From Diplolepis rosae (Eukaryota; Arthropoda; Insecta; Hymenoptera; Diplolepididae): a DNA stretch of 64,000 nucleotides. Positions 47,301-55,229 of this stretch are shown here, piece by piece (within the stretch, counting starts at the first letter, position 1; the number at the start of each line of letters is the position of its first letter). The notes under the pieces are model-generated. The model was not told the DNA's origin. It ran no database searches and saw only the letters and a list, made by a program, of their open reading frames with translations. Made by a program: the position numbers and the translations under genes. The stretch is taken from assembly GCA_030998225.1 (NCBI GenBank), contig JAPYXD010000555.1, forward strand, positions 3,906,001-3,970,000, read 5' to 3'.

Positions 47301-48600
47301 AAAAATATTTTTTATTCAAAAATTGTTTCAATGATTTCAGCTATTGGAAACTTTTCTTTAAAAACTGGAAATAGTAGAGTTGTAGAGAATATTTTTCCCG
47401 AAAAAATGCGCTTTAATTTAAGACCTGTTTTTCTGCACAACTACCTCAATAAACCCTACAACATATTTTTTTCATTAAAATCAACTTAGCCGTTTTTGAG
47501 AATATGTTATTTTTCAATTCTTTTATTTAATAAAATGTAGATTGATTTAAACACATTTTTTAATCAAATATACGAAATTCTTCAACTTAAAAAACATTTT
47601 AGTCACAAAAAAAACAATTTGTATAAAACAAACATAGTTCCAGTGGAATCGAACAAAACTTTGGTTGACTGTATGTTAATGTATTCATATGATTGATTTA
47701 ATCAAACTTAAAAGATTACAACGCTTCTTATGATATTATTTTGGATCATCTCACATAAATTTAATTTTTAAATATATTAATTAATCTTATAATTTGATTC
47801 TATATTCTTAAAATTAATACTGTTTTCAATTCAATTTAATTAAGTTGTTCCTACTACCACGGCACTGTTTCAAATTCGTCACATACAAATGTCCGTTTCG
47901 TCTGTTTACTACTTTTCAGTATTCTGTTATTAGCTTCAGTGTAACCACACATTTTTATTATAAAAATTTTTTAAATTAAAAATTATGAAGGAAACTTCTT
48001 ATCTATCTTTGCTGAGTGCAATAGTTTTTGTTATCGAATTTGACAAAAATTGGAAATTAAAAAGTTTTAAAATTGACTAATGTGTTTTATAAGCAAATTC
48101 GACGAATGTTCCAATTTTACTATTTTTTGACAAAATTTTTTAATAAAATTTTAATTTGTGATGATAAGGGTATTAAAAAGCGATTGGCGACATGTATTTT
48201 AATGTGTGTTAAAAAAAATGCAACAGAATATCACTGGTATTTCGATTTTTATATACATATATTTAAGAAAAAAAATTTATGTTTGTTATTCTCAAGATTT
48301 TCTTTCTTTTGTATAATCATTATAGAATTTCAACATCAAACAAATTTGTAAAATCTGATGAGGATGACATAGGAGTCATCGAAACGTTATTAAAGAAATT
48401 ATAGAAAACATCCAGATTGTCCGAGGTTGGTCATTTTCCTGCTTTCAATTATTTAATCAAATTTGTCTTGAAACAATCAAGTTCAAGTCTATGTGAGGAG
48501 TTTTAATAAGCATTTCGAGTATAAATTAACAGATATATTTACCTGCGTCATAAACAGCATTTAACAGCGTCAAAAGTATTACAAATTTTTGGCCCTTCAT
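32366..48600 (-). CDS. Gene B: secreted serine-protease homologue, 5 exons
   Basis: Five exons (48600-48543, 40367-40084, 39964-39872, 34882-34790, 32615-32421) join with matching phases (one phase-1 intron, then three phase-0 introns) to give about 240 residues, the normal length of a chymotrypsin-fold protease. Exon 1 is a signal peptide (MKGQKFVILLTLLNAV). No IVGG activation site exists. The His, Asp and Ser positions are all replaced: TNGYC for AAHC, a changed D-I-A-L strand (NHFFIT/LLSPM), and LPIGSLL for GDSGGPL. The C42-C58 pair (ICLG...GYC) and the C-terminal W (DDWNRIHNC) are kept. It is therefore a secreted pseudoprotease, as known in insect immunity and in parasitoid venoms; the role is not known. 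AATAAA lies at 32366-32371. The introns hold several transposons. Confidence 0.75.
32421..32615 (-). CDS. Gene B exon 5 (terminal)
   Basis: Sixty-four codons and a TAA, after a CATATTTCAG acceptor. Segments LPIGSLLLQNDHIIGFSMGD and CTFITFTEI...DDWNRIHNCI correspond to GDSGGPLVC..G..SWG and the C-terminal helix of chymotrypsin-fold enzymes. The catalytic Ser position is Pro or absent. A polyadenylation signal AATAAA follows 50 bases after the stop (32366-32371). Confidence 0.75.
   Translation of the reverse strand: MPIGSLLLQNDHIIGFSMGDQSVPPLPRDGRCTFITFTEITSDDWNRIHNCIVNGCYFSQRNRV
33222..34312. mobile_element. ACATTCTCATCATG TIR element, full copy
   Basis: Fourteen-base inverted ends, ACATTCTCATCATG at 33222 and CATGATGAGAATGT ending 34312, enclose 1,091 bp in intron 4 of gene B. 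The right subterminal part has GAGCGCGAAGCGCAAG. A TCTG microsatellite lies at 33343-33363. A truncated copy is at 19228-19975 and a fragment at 3990-4105. No transposase frame. Confidence 0.85.
34315..34340. repeat. Short palindrome next to TIR element
   Basis: ACTTAAGGC and GCCTTAAGT flank seven bases, forming a nine-base stem immediately right of the element ending at 34312. Confidence 0.6.
34490..34632. repeat. GC-rich GCGAAGCGC repeat tract
   Basis: A 140-base GC-rich block in AT-rich intron DNA has repeated GAGCGCGAAGCGC words and short hairpins such as CCCGCAAGCGGG and GCGCCCCAGGCGC. The same word occurs at the right end of the 33222-34312 element (34279-34294), so it may be the end of a related element. 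Confidence 0.6.
34790..34882 (-). CDS. Gene B exon 4
   Basis: Thirty-one codons, phase 0 at both ends, between a TTATATAG acceptor and a strong GTAAGTAAAG donor. The peptide (LNRMPEFISEVPFALNNFFL...) fits the region after GWG in chymotrypsin-fold proteins, where LP..L.EV.VP is usual. It lacks the Cys residues usual there. Its exon length and phase match gene A exon 4. Confidence 0.65.
35196..35272 (-). repeat. tRNA-like 3' half (GGC anticodon-arm family)
   Basis: On the minus strand, ACCGGCAATCGAAAG is followed by a T-arm-like GAGCTCGAATCCCAG and then by TCGAAAGCGTCTTTTATTCC. It is related to the tRNA-like units at 39.1-39.7 kb and 44.5 kb. The 5' half (A box) is missing. Confidence 0.6.
35990..36165. 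repeat. CCCCTAAA-rich tract with CAGTGTTGG end
   Basis: CCCCTAAA/CCACTAAA words recur about nine times in 130 bases, ending at CCGCCAACACTG (36156-36167). The reverse complement, CAGTGTTGGCGG, looks like a hAT-type terminus, but no partner end was found. Confidence 0.45.
36691..37894. mobile_element. ACTCTAAAAA TIR element with nested insertion
   Basis: The left end ACTCTAAAAACAAATTGG and the right end CCAATAGTTTTTTTAGAGT are imperfect inverted repeats. Subterminal TCCTTTAACAGTTAAAGGA-type words recur. Related sequence, reversed, fills 54390-55200. A CCAGGAAA-ended segment (37216-37693) interrupts it. Confidence 0.6.
37216..37693. mobile_element. Nested CCAGGAAA-ended unit
   Basis: The left end CCAGGAAATAAAAAACAAT and the right end TTCTTTTTTCCTGG are inverted. 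The unit is absent from the related copy near 55 kb, supporting a later insertion. Interior has ATCGTT/ACGATT words in both senses. Confidence 0.5.
38340..38925. other. Gene-free intron 3 stretch of gene B
   Basis: Nothing recognised apart from AT-rich sequence. Confidence 0.4.
39114..39186 (-). tRNA. tRNA-Ala(GGC)-like pseudogene
   Basis: A cloverleaf can be drawn: D arm GCTC/GAGC, anticodon stem TTCGA/TCGAA with loop CCGGCAA, and T stem CTGGG/CCCAG. Pol III A-box (TAGCTCAGATGACAG) and B-box (GGCTCGATACCC) words are present. The acceptor stem has two mismatches, an extra G precedes the T loop, and position 33 is C instead of the near-universal U. It is repeated and embedded in foldback DNA, so it is more likely a mobile tRNA-derived unit than a working tRNA. 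Confidence 0.5.
39650..39721 (+). tRNA. tRNA-Ala(GGC)-like pseudogene, inverted copy
   Basis: Same cloverleaf as 39114-39186 on the opposite strand, without the extra G, followed by GGAAGCGTTCC and TTTTTT, which would stop Pol III. The T-stem neighbour differs (GAGCTGGG against GACCTGGG) and the acceptor strand reads TGGAGTG. C at position 33 again argues against function in translation. Confidence 0.5.
39872..39964 (-). CDS. Gene B exon 3
   Basis: Thirty-one codons, phase 0 at both ends, after acceptor TTTTAG and before donor GTAAGA. The junction with exon 2 gives NHFFIT/LLSPMV, the strand that reads DIALLKL..PV in active enzymes. The exon ends ELIGWNR, equivalent to GWG. The orthologous catalytic Asp is absent. 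Confidence 0.75.
40084..40367 (-). CDS. Gene B exon 2
   Basis: Starts in phase 1 after a TGTCCTCAG acceptor, completing a Gly codon begun in exon 1, and ends in phase 0 before GTAAGT. It encodes 94 whole codons with an acidic start (AFDDEAE) and no IVGG. The block ALICLGAFITSNLIITNGYC replaces CGGSLI...VLTAAHC, so the catalytic His is lost while both cysteines stay. Confidence 0.8.
40587..40837. mobile_element. pogo/Tigger-like MITE
   Basis: A 251-bp unit with nearly perfect 24-base inverted ends (CAGTCGGGACTCGTTTAT...). CAGT starts and this end pattern resemble pogo/Tigger-type elements. TA precedes the left end, but TG follows the right. The interior is GC-richer with CGATTCGA words. Lies in intron 1 of gene B, near exon 2. 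Confidence 0.75.
40954..41710 (+). mobile_element. Tc1/mariner-superfamily element, deletion derivative
   Basis: Inverted ends AAGGGTTTCCCAATAGGGG and its complement at 41687-41710, flanked by TA (40952-40953 and 41711-41712). The matching empty site is in the right arm of the surrounding palindrome. The 757-bp length leaves room only for the first half of a transposase. Confidence 0.9.
41066..41596 (+). pseudogene. Tc1/mariner-type transposase, C-terminally truncated
   Basis: Starts MSSFTLPQRLEIVQLFYQN and runs uninterrupted for 176 codons. The N-terminal double helix-turn-helix region (RRIIDKLESEF, RSQELGLSRMTTWRILRLDL) and the start of the catalytic domain (PNFHQKIIFSDEAHFWL, with the first Asp) are present. 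After WLKS the frame runs into unrelated residues and a stop, so the second and third catalytic acids are missing. The N-terminal part may still bind the ends. The intact reading of the remaining half suggests recent insertion. Confidence 0.85.
43098..43381. repeat. Foldback element, 130-bp arms
   Basis: The whole 284 bases are an imperfect palindrome. Arms include GGAGACTAGATA, CCAAGTAC and AACTTCCCGATGAGGGCA. The centre lies near 43240. The word AAGGAGACCAATCTCTTATG (43111-43130) returns inverted at 43929-43948, so a larger foldback encloses this one. Confidence 0.8.
43423..43588. mobile_element. MITE with 59-bp perfect-looking inverted ends
   Basis: The arms 43423-43482 and 43530-43588 (AAGGAGGAATTACACCGCTG... 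and complement) have only a few changes and include CATGCAGGTTACCATGGTAA. The 48-base centre is unrelated. Small foldback nested in the larger structure. Confidence 0.8.
43612..43899. repeat. Third nested foldback
   Basis: Arms beginning TGTCGGAAGTACAT and containing GGGAACGTCCC / GGGAAGTTCTT, GATGGCGC and CTACTTG-like blocks return inverted at 43817-43899. The centre holds a copy of CATGCAGGTTGTCATGGTAA related to the MITE arm at 43423. Confidence 0.6.
44206..44429. mobile_element. TACTCTCTAAAT MITE, copy 1 of 2
   Basis: Inverted ends TACTCTATAAATCTGAATCA and the complement ending 44429. The body is made of repeated CAGT(G/C)AAA words in both senses. A second copy is at 59110-59357. Confidence 0.85.
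44536..44627 (-). repeat. tRNA-like unit (3' part)
   Basis: On the minus strand: AGTCGACCGGCAATCGAAAG, a T-arm-like GGGCTCGAATCCCAG, then CGAAAGCGTCTTTATTTCCACAGAAA. The anticodon-arm word is identical to that of the 39-kb units. A-box sequence is degraded. Confidence 0.6.
45291..45424. repeat. Foldback of tRNA-like 3' arms
   Basis: The left arm (ATATTTAAAGAATTTGAAAA to TCGACT) is repeated inverted at 45372-45424. Between them lies CGAAAGACCTGGGCTCCAATCCCAG, the T-arm part of the tRNA-like family. The two copies appear joined head to head. Confidence 0.7.
45647..45874 (+). pseudogene. Retroelement aspartic protease fragment
   Basis: The frame reads ...TYKELVDTGSTHSYIS, with the catalytic D-T-G loop, then KLIVADGQ, ending at a stop at 45872-45874. 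DTGSTHSYI is typical of Ty3-type retroelement proteases. Sequence before it (45460-45640) may be the end of gag but is broken. No RT or LTR is attached. A different lineage from the element at 17.5-24 kb. Confidence 0.75.
46419..47285. mobile_element. CAGTACCGGTCAGAATT element, copy 1 of 2
   Basis: Inverted ends CAGTACCGGTCAGAATTG and its complement ending CAGTAGTG at 47285, with TA on both outsides. The body is AT-rich and itself nearly palindromic in places (TTCGAAAGTTATT, AACTTCTTCAAAA). No transposase. TA duplication and CAGT ends fit a Tc1/mariner-type MITE. Copy 2 is at 51561-52439. Confidence 0.85.
48355..48390 (+). ncRNA. Hammerhead-like motif
   Basis: CTGATGA (48355-48361), a perfect six-base stem GATGAC/GTCATC with loop ATAGGA, then GAAAC (48381-48385). 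The order matches a hammerhead core, with one unpaired G between the first block and the stem. Stem III is not obvious. Lies upstream of gene B exon 1 on the opposite strand sense. Confidence 0.35.
48543..48600 (-). CDS. Gene B exon 1 (signal peptide)
   Basis: The ATG at 48600-48598 opens MKGQKFVILLTLLNAVYDA, with a basic start, hydrophobic core and small residues, a typical secretion signal. The donor GTAAAT follows in phase 1, which matches the phase of exon 2. An upstream in-frame Met at 48795 exists, but the shorter start gives the better signal peptide and leaves a normal 5' UTR. Confidence 0.7.
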
Positions 48601-48753
48601 GATTGTCAAATCACGAAATCGTATTGTTTTGACTTGGATCAATATATTATAATGGAAATTGATGTGTATATACTTGAAGCTATATGGTCGGAGGAGACGA
48701 TTTAGCTGTACTGAGATAATCTGGATGAAACATAGCATACTGAGAAAATTCGC

Positions 48754-48762
48754 TATTTTATA
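48754..48762 (-). promoter_or_regulatory. TATA box, candidate promoter of gene B
   Basis: TATAAAATA on the minus strand lies 160 bases upstream of the gene B start codon. Arthropod-type TCAGT words lie 21 and 50 bases downstream of it; neither is at the ideal distance. Plausible but not certain. Confidence 0.45.
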
Positions 48763-48799
48763 CCTTTTTAGATAGGGGCGTGGCGAATCTTTCAAATAT

Positions 48800-49806
48800 G
48801 AGGGGGGGGGGGGATTTCGTTAAAAATTCCGACTCATTCTCGAATTCTCATAATTTGGTTAACAAGTTCGGCAGATTTAAAATATTACAACTTAAAATCA
48901 AGCAAACCAAACTAAACGACGAAAATAAATTACGAATTATTTACTATCATCCTTTTCATAAAACCATGAGAACTTTCGGAGGTAACCCAATTTTTGTTCG
49001 AAAAAAATGAATTTACCAAATTTCGCATACATTTTGTTGAATAAAAAAAGTTCTTTCGTCTACTTTTTGGATAGACTAGCAGTTAGGCGGCATTTCGAAA
49101 AGTTGATACTTTCGTAAATGCCCTCTTACGATTTTACATAAAATTCCGGAAATTTTTTGGAAAAATTATCTATGAGGTGAGAAATTGAATGAATATTTTG
49201 CAGGTTAAGAATATCTTAACTTGAAAGGTTTCGAAAAATGACGACTTTTTCTTATCAACGCGTAAATATTGTTGGAATATTCAAATATATAAACGAAATT
49301 TCCGAAAATGCCGACTTCTGGAAAATTTGGTGGGCTGCCATATCCCCCCATGCCCCCCTCTCGCTAGACCCCTGCTTCTATCTCAACTAATTAAGAAATC
49401 AAATGCTTATGCATTTATTTACACACATTTATTGAATGTCTTGTACTATAAGAAACTAGTGATAACATTTGAAAACCGGAATATAATCTCTTAAGGCCCT
49501 ATCAAGGAGAAGATTTTTTGTTGAACAATGAAATAAATAGCACAGTAAATCACCTGTGATAACGTGTGAATACAGAGCTTTTCATTTTCAAAAACGTTAG
49601 AGCGCGTATCCAGGGGGATGGAGAAAAATATAGGGTTAGTCGTAATATCTATACTGAAGGTTAAAAATATGATGGTTGACCAGATTATTTCAGAAGGTCG
49701 ACTCGGTTACCTCCTCAGAGGGTCGATTCGATCATCTTGCAGAGTCAACTTAATCATTCTAACCTCAAAAATTGTCAGTATCGATTGGAAAAACTACGGG
49801 GTTTTC
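48800..49806. other. Gene-free stretch upstream of gene B
   Basis: A run of 13 G lies near 48802. No gene is supported. A diverged repeat may cover 49020-49380 (CATCCCCCCATGCCCCC near 49340). Confidence 0.35.
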
Positions 49807-49941
49807 CAATTAGAGGTTTCATTTTGATTTATAAGGAAAACGCATGTTTTTTGTGAAAAATCATTTAATTTTTATTCCATTCAATAGCGGAAGGTTTTCC
49901 ATATGTAATGAAAAACAATATCATTCATATGGCCTCCACGA

Positions 49942-50235
49942 TTACGTTTGCATTCTTTTCATGAAATTTTCCATTACATTTTCGCAGATTTGGGGCTCTA
50001 TTTCGTCGATAACGGCACGAATCTTCTCTTTGAGTTCTTCAATTGACTGAGGAGTATCAGCATAGACCTTATCTTTCACGTATCCCCAAAGAAAAAAGTC
50101 TAGAGGTGTTAAATCGTATGATCTCGGCGGCCAATTGTAATCGCGGTTTCGAGAAATGAAGGGCCACCAGCAATAACTCGCCGAGCGTTCGAAATCGCGG
50201 AAAACTATTGTCCACGCACGCAAATCGTGATACAA
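49942..50235 (-). pseudogene. Tc1/mariner-type transposase, C-terminal fragment
   Basis: Carries the third catalytic region (SYDLTPLDFFLWGYVKDKVY) and the C-terminal helices (SIEELKEKIRAVIDEI, NVMENFMKRM). Preceded by foldback DNA that splits it from the rest. Confidence 0.85.
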
Positions 50236-50246
50236 AATTTTTTTCG

Positions 50247-50648
50247 GTCATTCACAAAAAATACAGTTTTGTAGAATATCTCAAACGCACTTTTTATCTT
50301 AATACAATTTTTATGCAACCTTAATAGTTTTTTTAGATAAAAATTAAAAACATCCAATTTTTCGTCATAAAAAATGATCGAAAATCAGTGTTTTTTATTT
50401 AATTCACTGGCTCCGCTTAAGTATTCCACGTCTAATGATAAAAAAACAAACGATTTCGTCAAAAATTGACCGAGTAATAGCAATTTATGTTTTGAAAAAC
50501 ACTGATTTTCGATCATTTTTTATGACGAAAAATTGAGTGTTTTTTATTTTTATCTAAAAAACTATTAAGGTTGCATAAAAATTGTATTGAGATAAAAAAT
50601 GCGTCATGACAAATTCTAAAAAAGGGTATTTTTGTTTTTGTGAATGTC
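50247..50648. mobile_element. Foldback MITE inside the transposase element
   Basis: Arms of about 150 bases (50249-50396 and 50492-50646) are almost exact reverse complements around a 95-base centre. It interrupts the minus-strand transposase between the second and third catalytic regions, so it entered after that element. Confidence 0.9.
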
Positions 50649-51276
50649 CCATGATTTGGAGCGCTTGGCGAGTTATTGCTGGTATTGTTGGAAATAAAAA
50701 TTGTCCACATCCATATCTTCCAATTCTGGCCATAAAAATTCATTAATCATGGTTCGATAGCGTTAATCCATTCACCGAAACAGCCGTTTTAGTTTGATTT
50801 AAAAAAAAATAAGGCCCAATGATCCCTCCTGTCCGAAAACCGCACCAAACAGTTACATGTTGCGGATAGAGAGGCTTTTTGTTATGAGCGACTCTAGAGT
50901 TACTTGCAGTGGACTTTTCAGTTTAAAGGAACAACAACCTTGATATTTGTTATTTGTAAATTTAATAAAATTTATTATTCAAATGAGGAACATAAACAAA
51001 ATCACATAAAGAAACTGGAACTGGCCCGACTGACTCTTTTTTTTATCATACAGCTTCTACATTTCAATCACAGTCCCTTTTTCTTTTTTCACGCCTATTT
51101 TTAATCTCTTCACAAGAACATTCTTACAAAGAGACTACAAGAGTCACATACATAAAACAATTTTTATAATTTTAACCATAGATAGTAAAATTAGTACCCA
51201 GACGAAGTAATATACAGAAAATAGAAAAAACTGCTTATAGCTAGCGCCATGTGTCCACGTTCAACACCAACACTTT

Positions 51277-51483
51277 TCAATAATCATTTTTGAGTTTTCC
51301 GGGCCCCAAATGCGACAATTCTTGCTTATTAACGTAGCCTCCAAAGTGAAAATGAGCCGCATCACTGGTAATGATTTTTCGGTGAAATTCAGATTCATTT
51401 TCATGCATTTCCAACACCATTTTGGCAAAGACACGACGTTGTATCATTCCATTTTCATTAGTGGCATAGTTTTTAGTTGTCAT
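51277..51483 (-). pseudogene. Tc1/mariner-type transposase, central fragment
   Basis: KMVLEMHENESEFHRKIITS followed by DAAHFHFGGYVNKQ is the block around the first catalytic Asp. The normal SDEAHF reads SDAAHF. N-terminal DNA-binding domains are not readable upstream. Confidence 0.8.
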
Positions 51484-51560
51484 CTGTCAAAAAATGACTA
51501 CTCTTATTATGACAGCTGCTAAAATAGCGGACTATTCAAAATGAAACCTCTAATTGAAAA

Positions 51561-52439
51561 TCTTAATTTAAATTCTGTGAGTGATGAAATTGGTACTCTT
51601 AATAATGTGGAAGCCATAAAAATTATTTCTAAAATTAGTCTGGAATGAAGTCGTTTCGTTAAATTTTGAAAAAGTTATTGCAAAAAAGTCAAAATTTTAA
51701 TATTTTTAAAAATTTTAAGTAACTTTCGAAAGAATCAATATTTTTAAATTTGTTTAGGCTCATTTTAAAGCTAAGATTCTACAGAATCGTAGTAAATCGT
51801 CATTATAAATTTATAATTTTTTTCTTGCATAATGCAAAAAGTTGAAATTGTAACAAAAAAGTAGGGAAATTTCAAAAACATTTCATATGTAGGTAAATCA
51901 TAATAACGATCATATGAATATATATTTTAAGGGAATCCGATACAAAATTCATGATTATATGTTTTATATATCTTATAAAAATGCTTTTCTCAGCAAAAGG
52001 AATATTGGAATTTTCCAAGAATTTTGTTTGATTTTGTAGAAATTTAGCTTTAAAATTAGTCCAAGAACATTAAAAATTTTGATTATTTCGAAAGTTATCA
52101 AAAATTAAAGAAAGCATTGAAATTTTGACTTTTTCTACAATAACTTCTTCAAAAACTATTTAACTAATTTTTCTAAATCATTTCAGTCGATTATGTCGAT
52201 CATTAGAAGAGTGTATCACTCTACGTAATAACGGAACTCTATACCATATCGACCGTACCAACCTATGATTTACAATTAATTTAACGTCTCATAAGACTAG
52301 ATAAAATTTTTTCAATACAATTTTTGAAGAAATTTTCTGTGAAAAAATGAACAGAAAATTTTTTCACAGGAAATTTCTTCAAAAATTAACAAAACGAATT
52401 ATCGAAAAACAGGTGGTTCTACAATTCTGACCGGTACTG
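51561..52439. mobile_element. CAGTACCGGTCAGAATT element, copy 2 (interrupted)
   Basis: Reverse-orientation copy of 46419-47285. The left end is missing, cut where the transposase element ends at 51560. The right end ATTCTGACCGGTACTG is intact at 52439 and followed by TA. A tRNA-foldback family segment (52165-52390) interrupts it. Confidence 0.8.
52165..52390. repeat. Diverged unit of the 39-kb foldback family
   Basis: Matches 38935-39100 (TTTCTAAATCATTTCAGTCG..., GATCATTAGAAGAGTGTATC, TTTTCTGTGAAAAA). The tRNA-like core is absent: the inner inverted ends TTTTCTGTGAAAAA and TTTTTTCACAGGAAA lie about 10 bases apart, as if the core never entered or was lost. Confidence 0.75.
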
Positions 52440-52449
52440 TATATATATT

Positions 52450-53005
52450 TTATGTGCCTCCGGCGCTTAAACTCTTTTTTAAGGTACAGTTGAGAGTAGC
52501 GTAATGTTGTGTATTATGATACAGAGAAATGTAATGTAAAAATCGCACTGCGCATGCGCCTATAACCATACAGCGGATCGTAATCTTCTTCTTATTCTTC
52601 TTCTTCGTACAGCGTTGGCACCGTACTGACAAAGCCTTGTACACTTGAACTGCGCATGCGTCTATTACAATACGCTACTACTACACAAGATCGAGAAAAT
52701 CAAAATGGCCGGAACTAGTCGCGAAATATCAAGTGCAGTGGACAAGAATCATGATGAATACTAGATTAGATTCGAGTGTAGGCATAAAAACTCGTATATG
52801 CGCCGAAGTCATATAAAATAGAATATGTGCCAATGCACACAATTCGGGTAATTACGAGACTCGCTTAAAATGCTCACAGGACTGATCGCGCCTCGGCTTC
52901 GTCTCGGCTTTGCCTCTGCTACGCCTCGACTACGCCTTGGGTACGATCTCCAGCGAGCATTGTCGCTGGTCACGTAATAACCCTCATTATGCGCCTAGGC
53001 ACATA
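52450..53005. mobile_element. 0.5-kb TIR element, copy 4
   Basis: TTATGTGCCT start and AGGCACATAA end. The GGCTTCG/CCTCG strip at 52890-52950 is expanded and diverged to about five units. Abuts the previous element's TA. Confidence 0.85.
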
Positions 53006-53379
53006 ATATACTATTCTAGGTCAGTTTTAACACTATTTTTATAGCATGACACACTTTAAGTTTTAATATTTTTATTATTTTTTCAAAAATAGCATTTGGA
53101 TACCTAACCTGTATCATATTTATGATAAAATATGGACAGGTTTCACTATTAGCGACCTAGTAAAGTGCAAACAGACATGCGTGAACCCATTCAAGCTTTG
53201 CCCGAATTTCAAAAAACGCTTGAAAATGATCTTTTCGAATAGCAAATGTAAATGATGGTAATAATTCTAAATTGAAGAAAAAACATTTTTTTCATTGCAT
53301 CATTTCGTAGTGCCACTATTGATCTTTATTGCTCCTTATCGATTTCCTTTATTCATTCGTCAAGTGGCAAACATTTTAG

Positions 53380-53830
53380 CCGAATAAAACCTACCCAAAC
53401 CCAGGTGCGAAATTAGATACGGCCCAAACTGTGGCCGCCAGCACTTGTTTTCGGCACAGCAACGGGCCAATGCTGTGCCGAACTCTGGTTTTCTCACTTC
53501 CAGGATGGTTTGCCATGGTAAAAGTGACACATGGCCCAGTAATGTGCCGTCCATGAGCCCGACTCTGGCTCTTCTACTTTCAGAACTGAATGCCATAGTA
53601 AAAATGAAAATCGGCTTGGTATAGGGCCGATACTGGGCCAAGTTTCGGCTGAAGGTCGGTAAATTTAAACAGTCGAAAAAGGCCGCCGTCGTCGGCCCAG
53701 CACTTGACCGATGCAAACAGTGACACTGGCCCAATAACAATGGCCGACTCTTGGCTGCCGATATTGGGCCAATATTGTGCCGTATTATCACCTTCGGCAA
53801 TTCGCACTTGGGAATGGGTCCGGCCGAGGG
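53380..53830. repeat. GGGCCAATNNTGTGCCG-type subrepeat element
   Basis: A GC-richer block contains about a dozen GGCCNA/TGGGCC/GTGCCG words in both orientations (for example TTGGGCCAATATTGTGCCG). These keep stops rare and make a 206-codon minus-strand frame (53360-53980) that is probably not a gene. Likely the core of a transposon with internal inverted subrepeats. Confidence 0.65.
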
Positions 53831-54103
53831 GGATTTGATGTTACGATTATAATATTCCGTAAATGCGTGAAAGTAATATTTCAGCCTATGGAATATCTTA
53901 TAATGTAAACACGAAAGATATGCATACACATCTTCAAAGGTATATTTTCTCCAAAAAAAAGTTGGCATATGAATGTTCAATTTTTACCATCATTCTTGAT
54001 GATATATCCCGAAAGATATTATATTAAGTAACATATTTTTGGGACCAACTAGCAGAAATTCCTAATAGTTCTGGTTTACCGTCAAAAATTCACAAAATTT
54101 TTA

Positions 54104-55225
54104 TTCATTTCTTATTGTTTTGGCATAGGGTCAGTTTCTTCTTGTTTTCTTCACTTAAAAAATGTCAATGGTAGTTATAAAAAACATATTAAACTTTTAC
54201 AGAAAATTTGAAATTATCCTTTAATTTATGGCACTGAAGAGGGCCCCCATATGTGGACGAAACGTTTGCCCCCCCCCCTCTTTTTTTTAAAATGTCTTTT
54301 TATGTTTTTTATATCTACCATTGACAATTTTTTAATAAAGAAAAAAAGAACACTAAAAAAAGTCTATTAATAGAGAAATTACGTTTCTTTCAGAATGCAT
54401 CCATTGAAATTAAGCAGATTTCTTTTGTCTATCAACAGAATCGTTTCACTGTTAAAAAAGTCACGTAAAATGCAAAACGAAAATAGTTTTACCGGTAAAA
54501 GATTTCCTTTGACGCTGAAACGAAATCCCTTAACTATTAAAAGATTGAATTTGTTGGCTAGCAGGAGAAGTGCGCCTGCGCATCAGTGAATGTACATCGT
54601 CTAGTGCTTAACAGTGCAATATGTGCAAGTAATTTTTGTGTTGCGCAATATATTCGTTTATCATCGCGATTAATTAACGTGGATGCTTCAAAGAAATGGA
54701 TTTATTTTAAATATTAGAAATCCCAGAGTGTGACGTATAAATTTTGAAAGATATGTACACCAAAACAAACAATTTTTGTCCGCATAACCTCATTTTTCAT
54801 TGCTTCTGACATTCCAAGCATTATAAACTTATTAATTTTACTTAATCGAAGGGATATCAGTCGTCTGTTTAAAAAATGATTTTGTAAAGCGCGCTTGAAT
54901 TTCAATGAATATTATGGTTTTCATCAAAGTTGTATCTTAAAATTTCTTTAAGCGGATATCTAAGACAGGTTGTTATTATAGCATTGAAAATGATCGATTT
55001 AATATTCGCATTTGTTAAAGTTGGACTTATGTACATTTCTTATCAGATTATATCATACAATTTTTTTTCTATTATCCCCGAATGTATATTTCCTTTATAC
55101 GACAAAGGATTTCATTTCCACAGCAAAGCCAATTTTGAATAGAAAATCCTTCAATAGTGAAAGGAATCATTTGACAGTCAATAGTTTATTTTTAAACTGT
55201 CCCTATGCCAAAACAAAAAGAAATG
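54104..55225. mobile_element. Composite: TTTTGGCATAGGG ends around an ACTCTAAA-family copy
   Basis: ATTGTTTTGGCATAGGGTCAG near 54112 returns inverted near 55198-55218. Inside lie a hammerhead-like motif (54233-54270) and, from about 54390 to 55200, reversed sequence related to 36760-37880. The same GACCCTATGCCAAAA word flanks the hammerhead-like motif near 11.27 kb. Confidence 0.5.
54233..54270 (+). ncRNA. Hammerhead-like ribozyme motif
   Basis: CTGAAGA (54233-54239), GGGCCCCCATATGTGGAC, then GAAAC (54258-54262). Upstream 40 bases match those of the 15.3-kb motif. Stem II pairing is weakened by the final GGAC. Confidence 0.4.
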
Positions 55226-55229
55226 AATA

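Larger units (their letters stand above)
49807..51560 (-). mobile_element. Tc1/mariner-type element with degenerate transposase
   Basis: Inverted ends AATTAGAGGTTTCATTTTGA at 49807-49826 and its complement at 51541-51560. On the minus strand pieces of one transposase appear in order: KIITSDAAHFHFGGYVNKQ (51277-51483), MINEFLWPELEDMDVDNF (about 50690-50760), then WPPRSYDLTPLDFFLWG and SIEELKEKIRAVIDEI (49942-50235). A foldback (50247-50648) interrupts the last two. The first catalytic region is SDAAHF, with E to A. Several frameshifts show it is dead. Confidence 0.85.

Noticed and set aside
48073..48351. 92-codon plus-strand frame
   Set aside because: Phe/Lys/Ile-rich composition expected of AT-rich DNA. 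No family, promoter or splice context; it ends at a hammerhead-like motif.
53360..53980. 206-codon minus-strand frame as a gene
   Set aside because: Explained by GGCC-rich inverted subrepeats. No domain, start context or splice signals.
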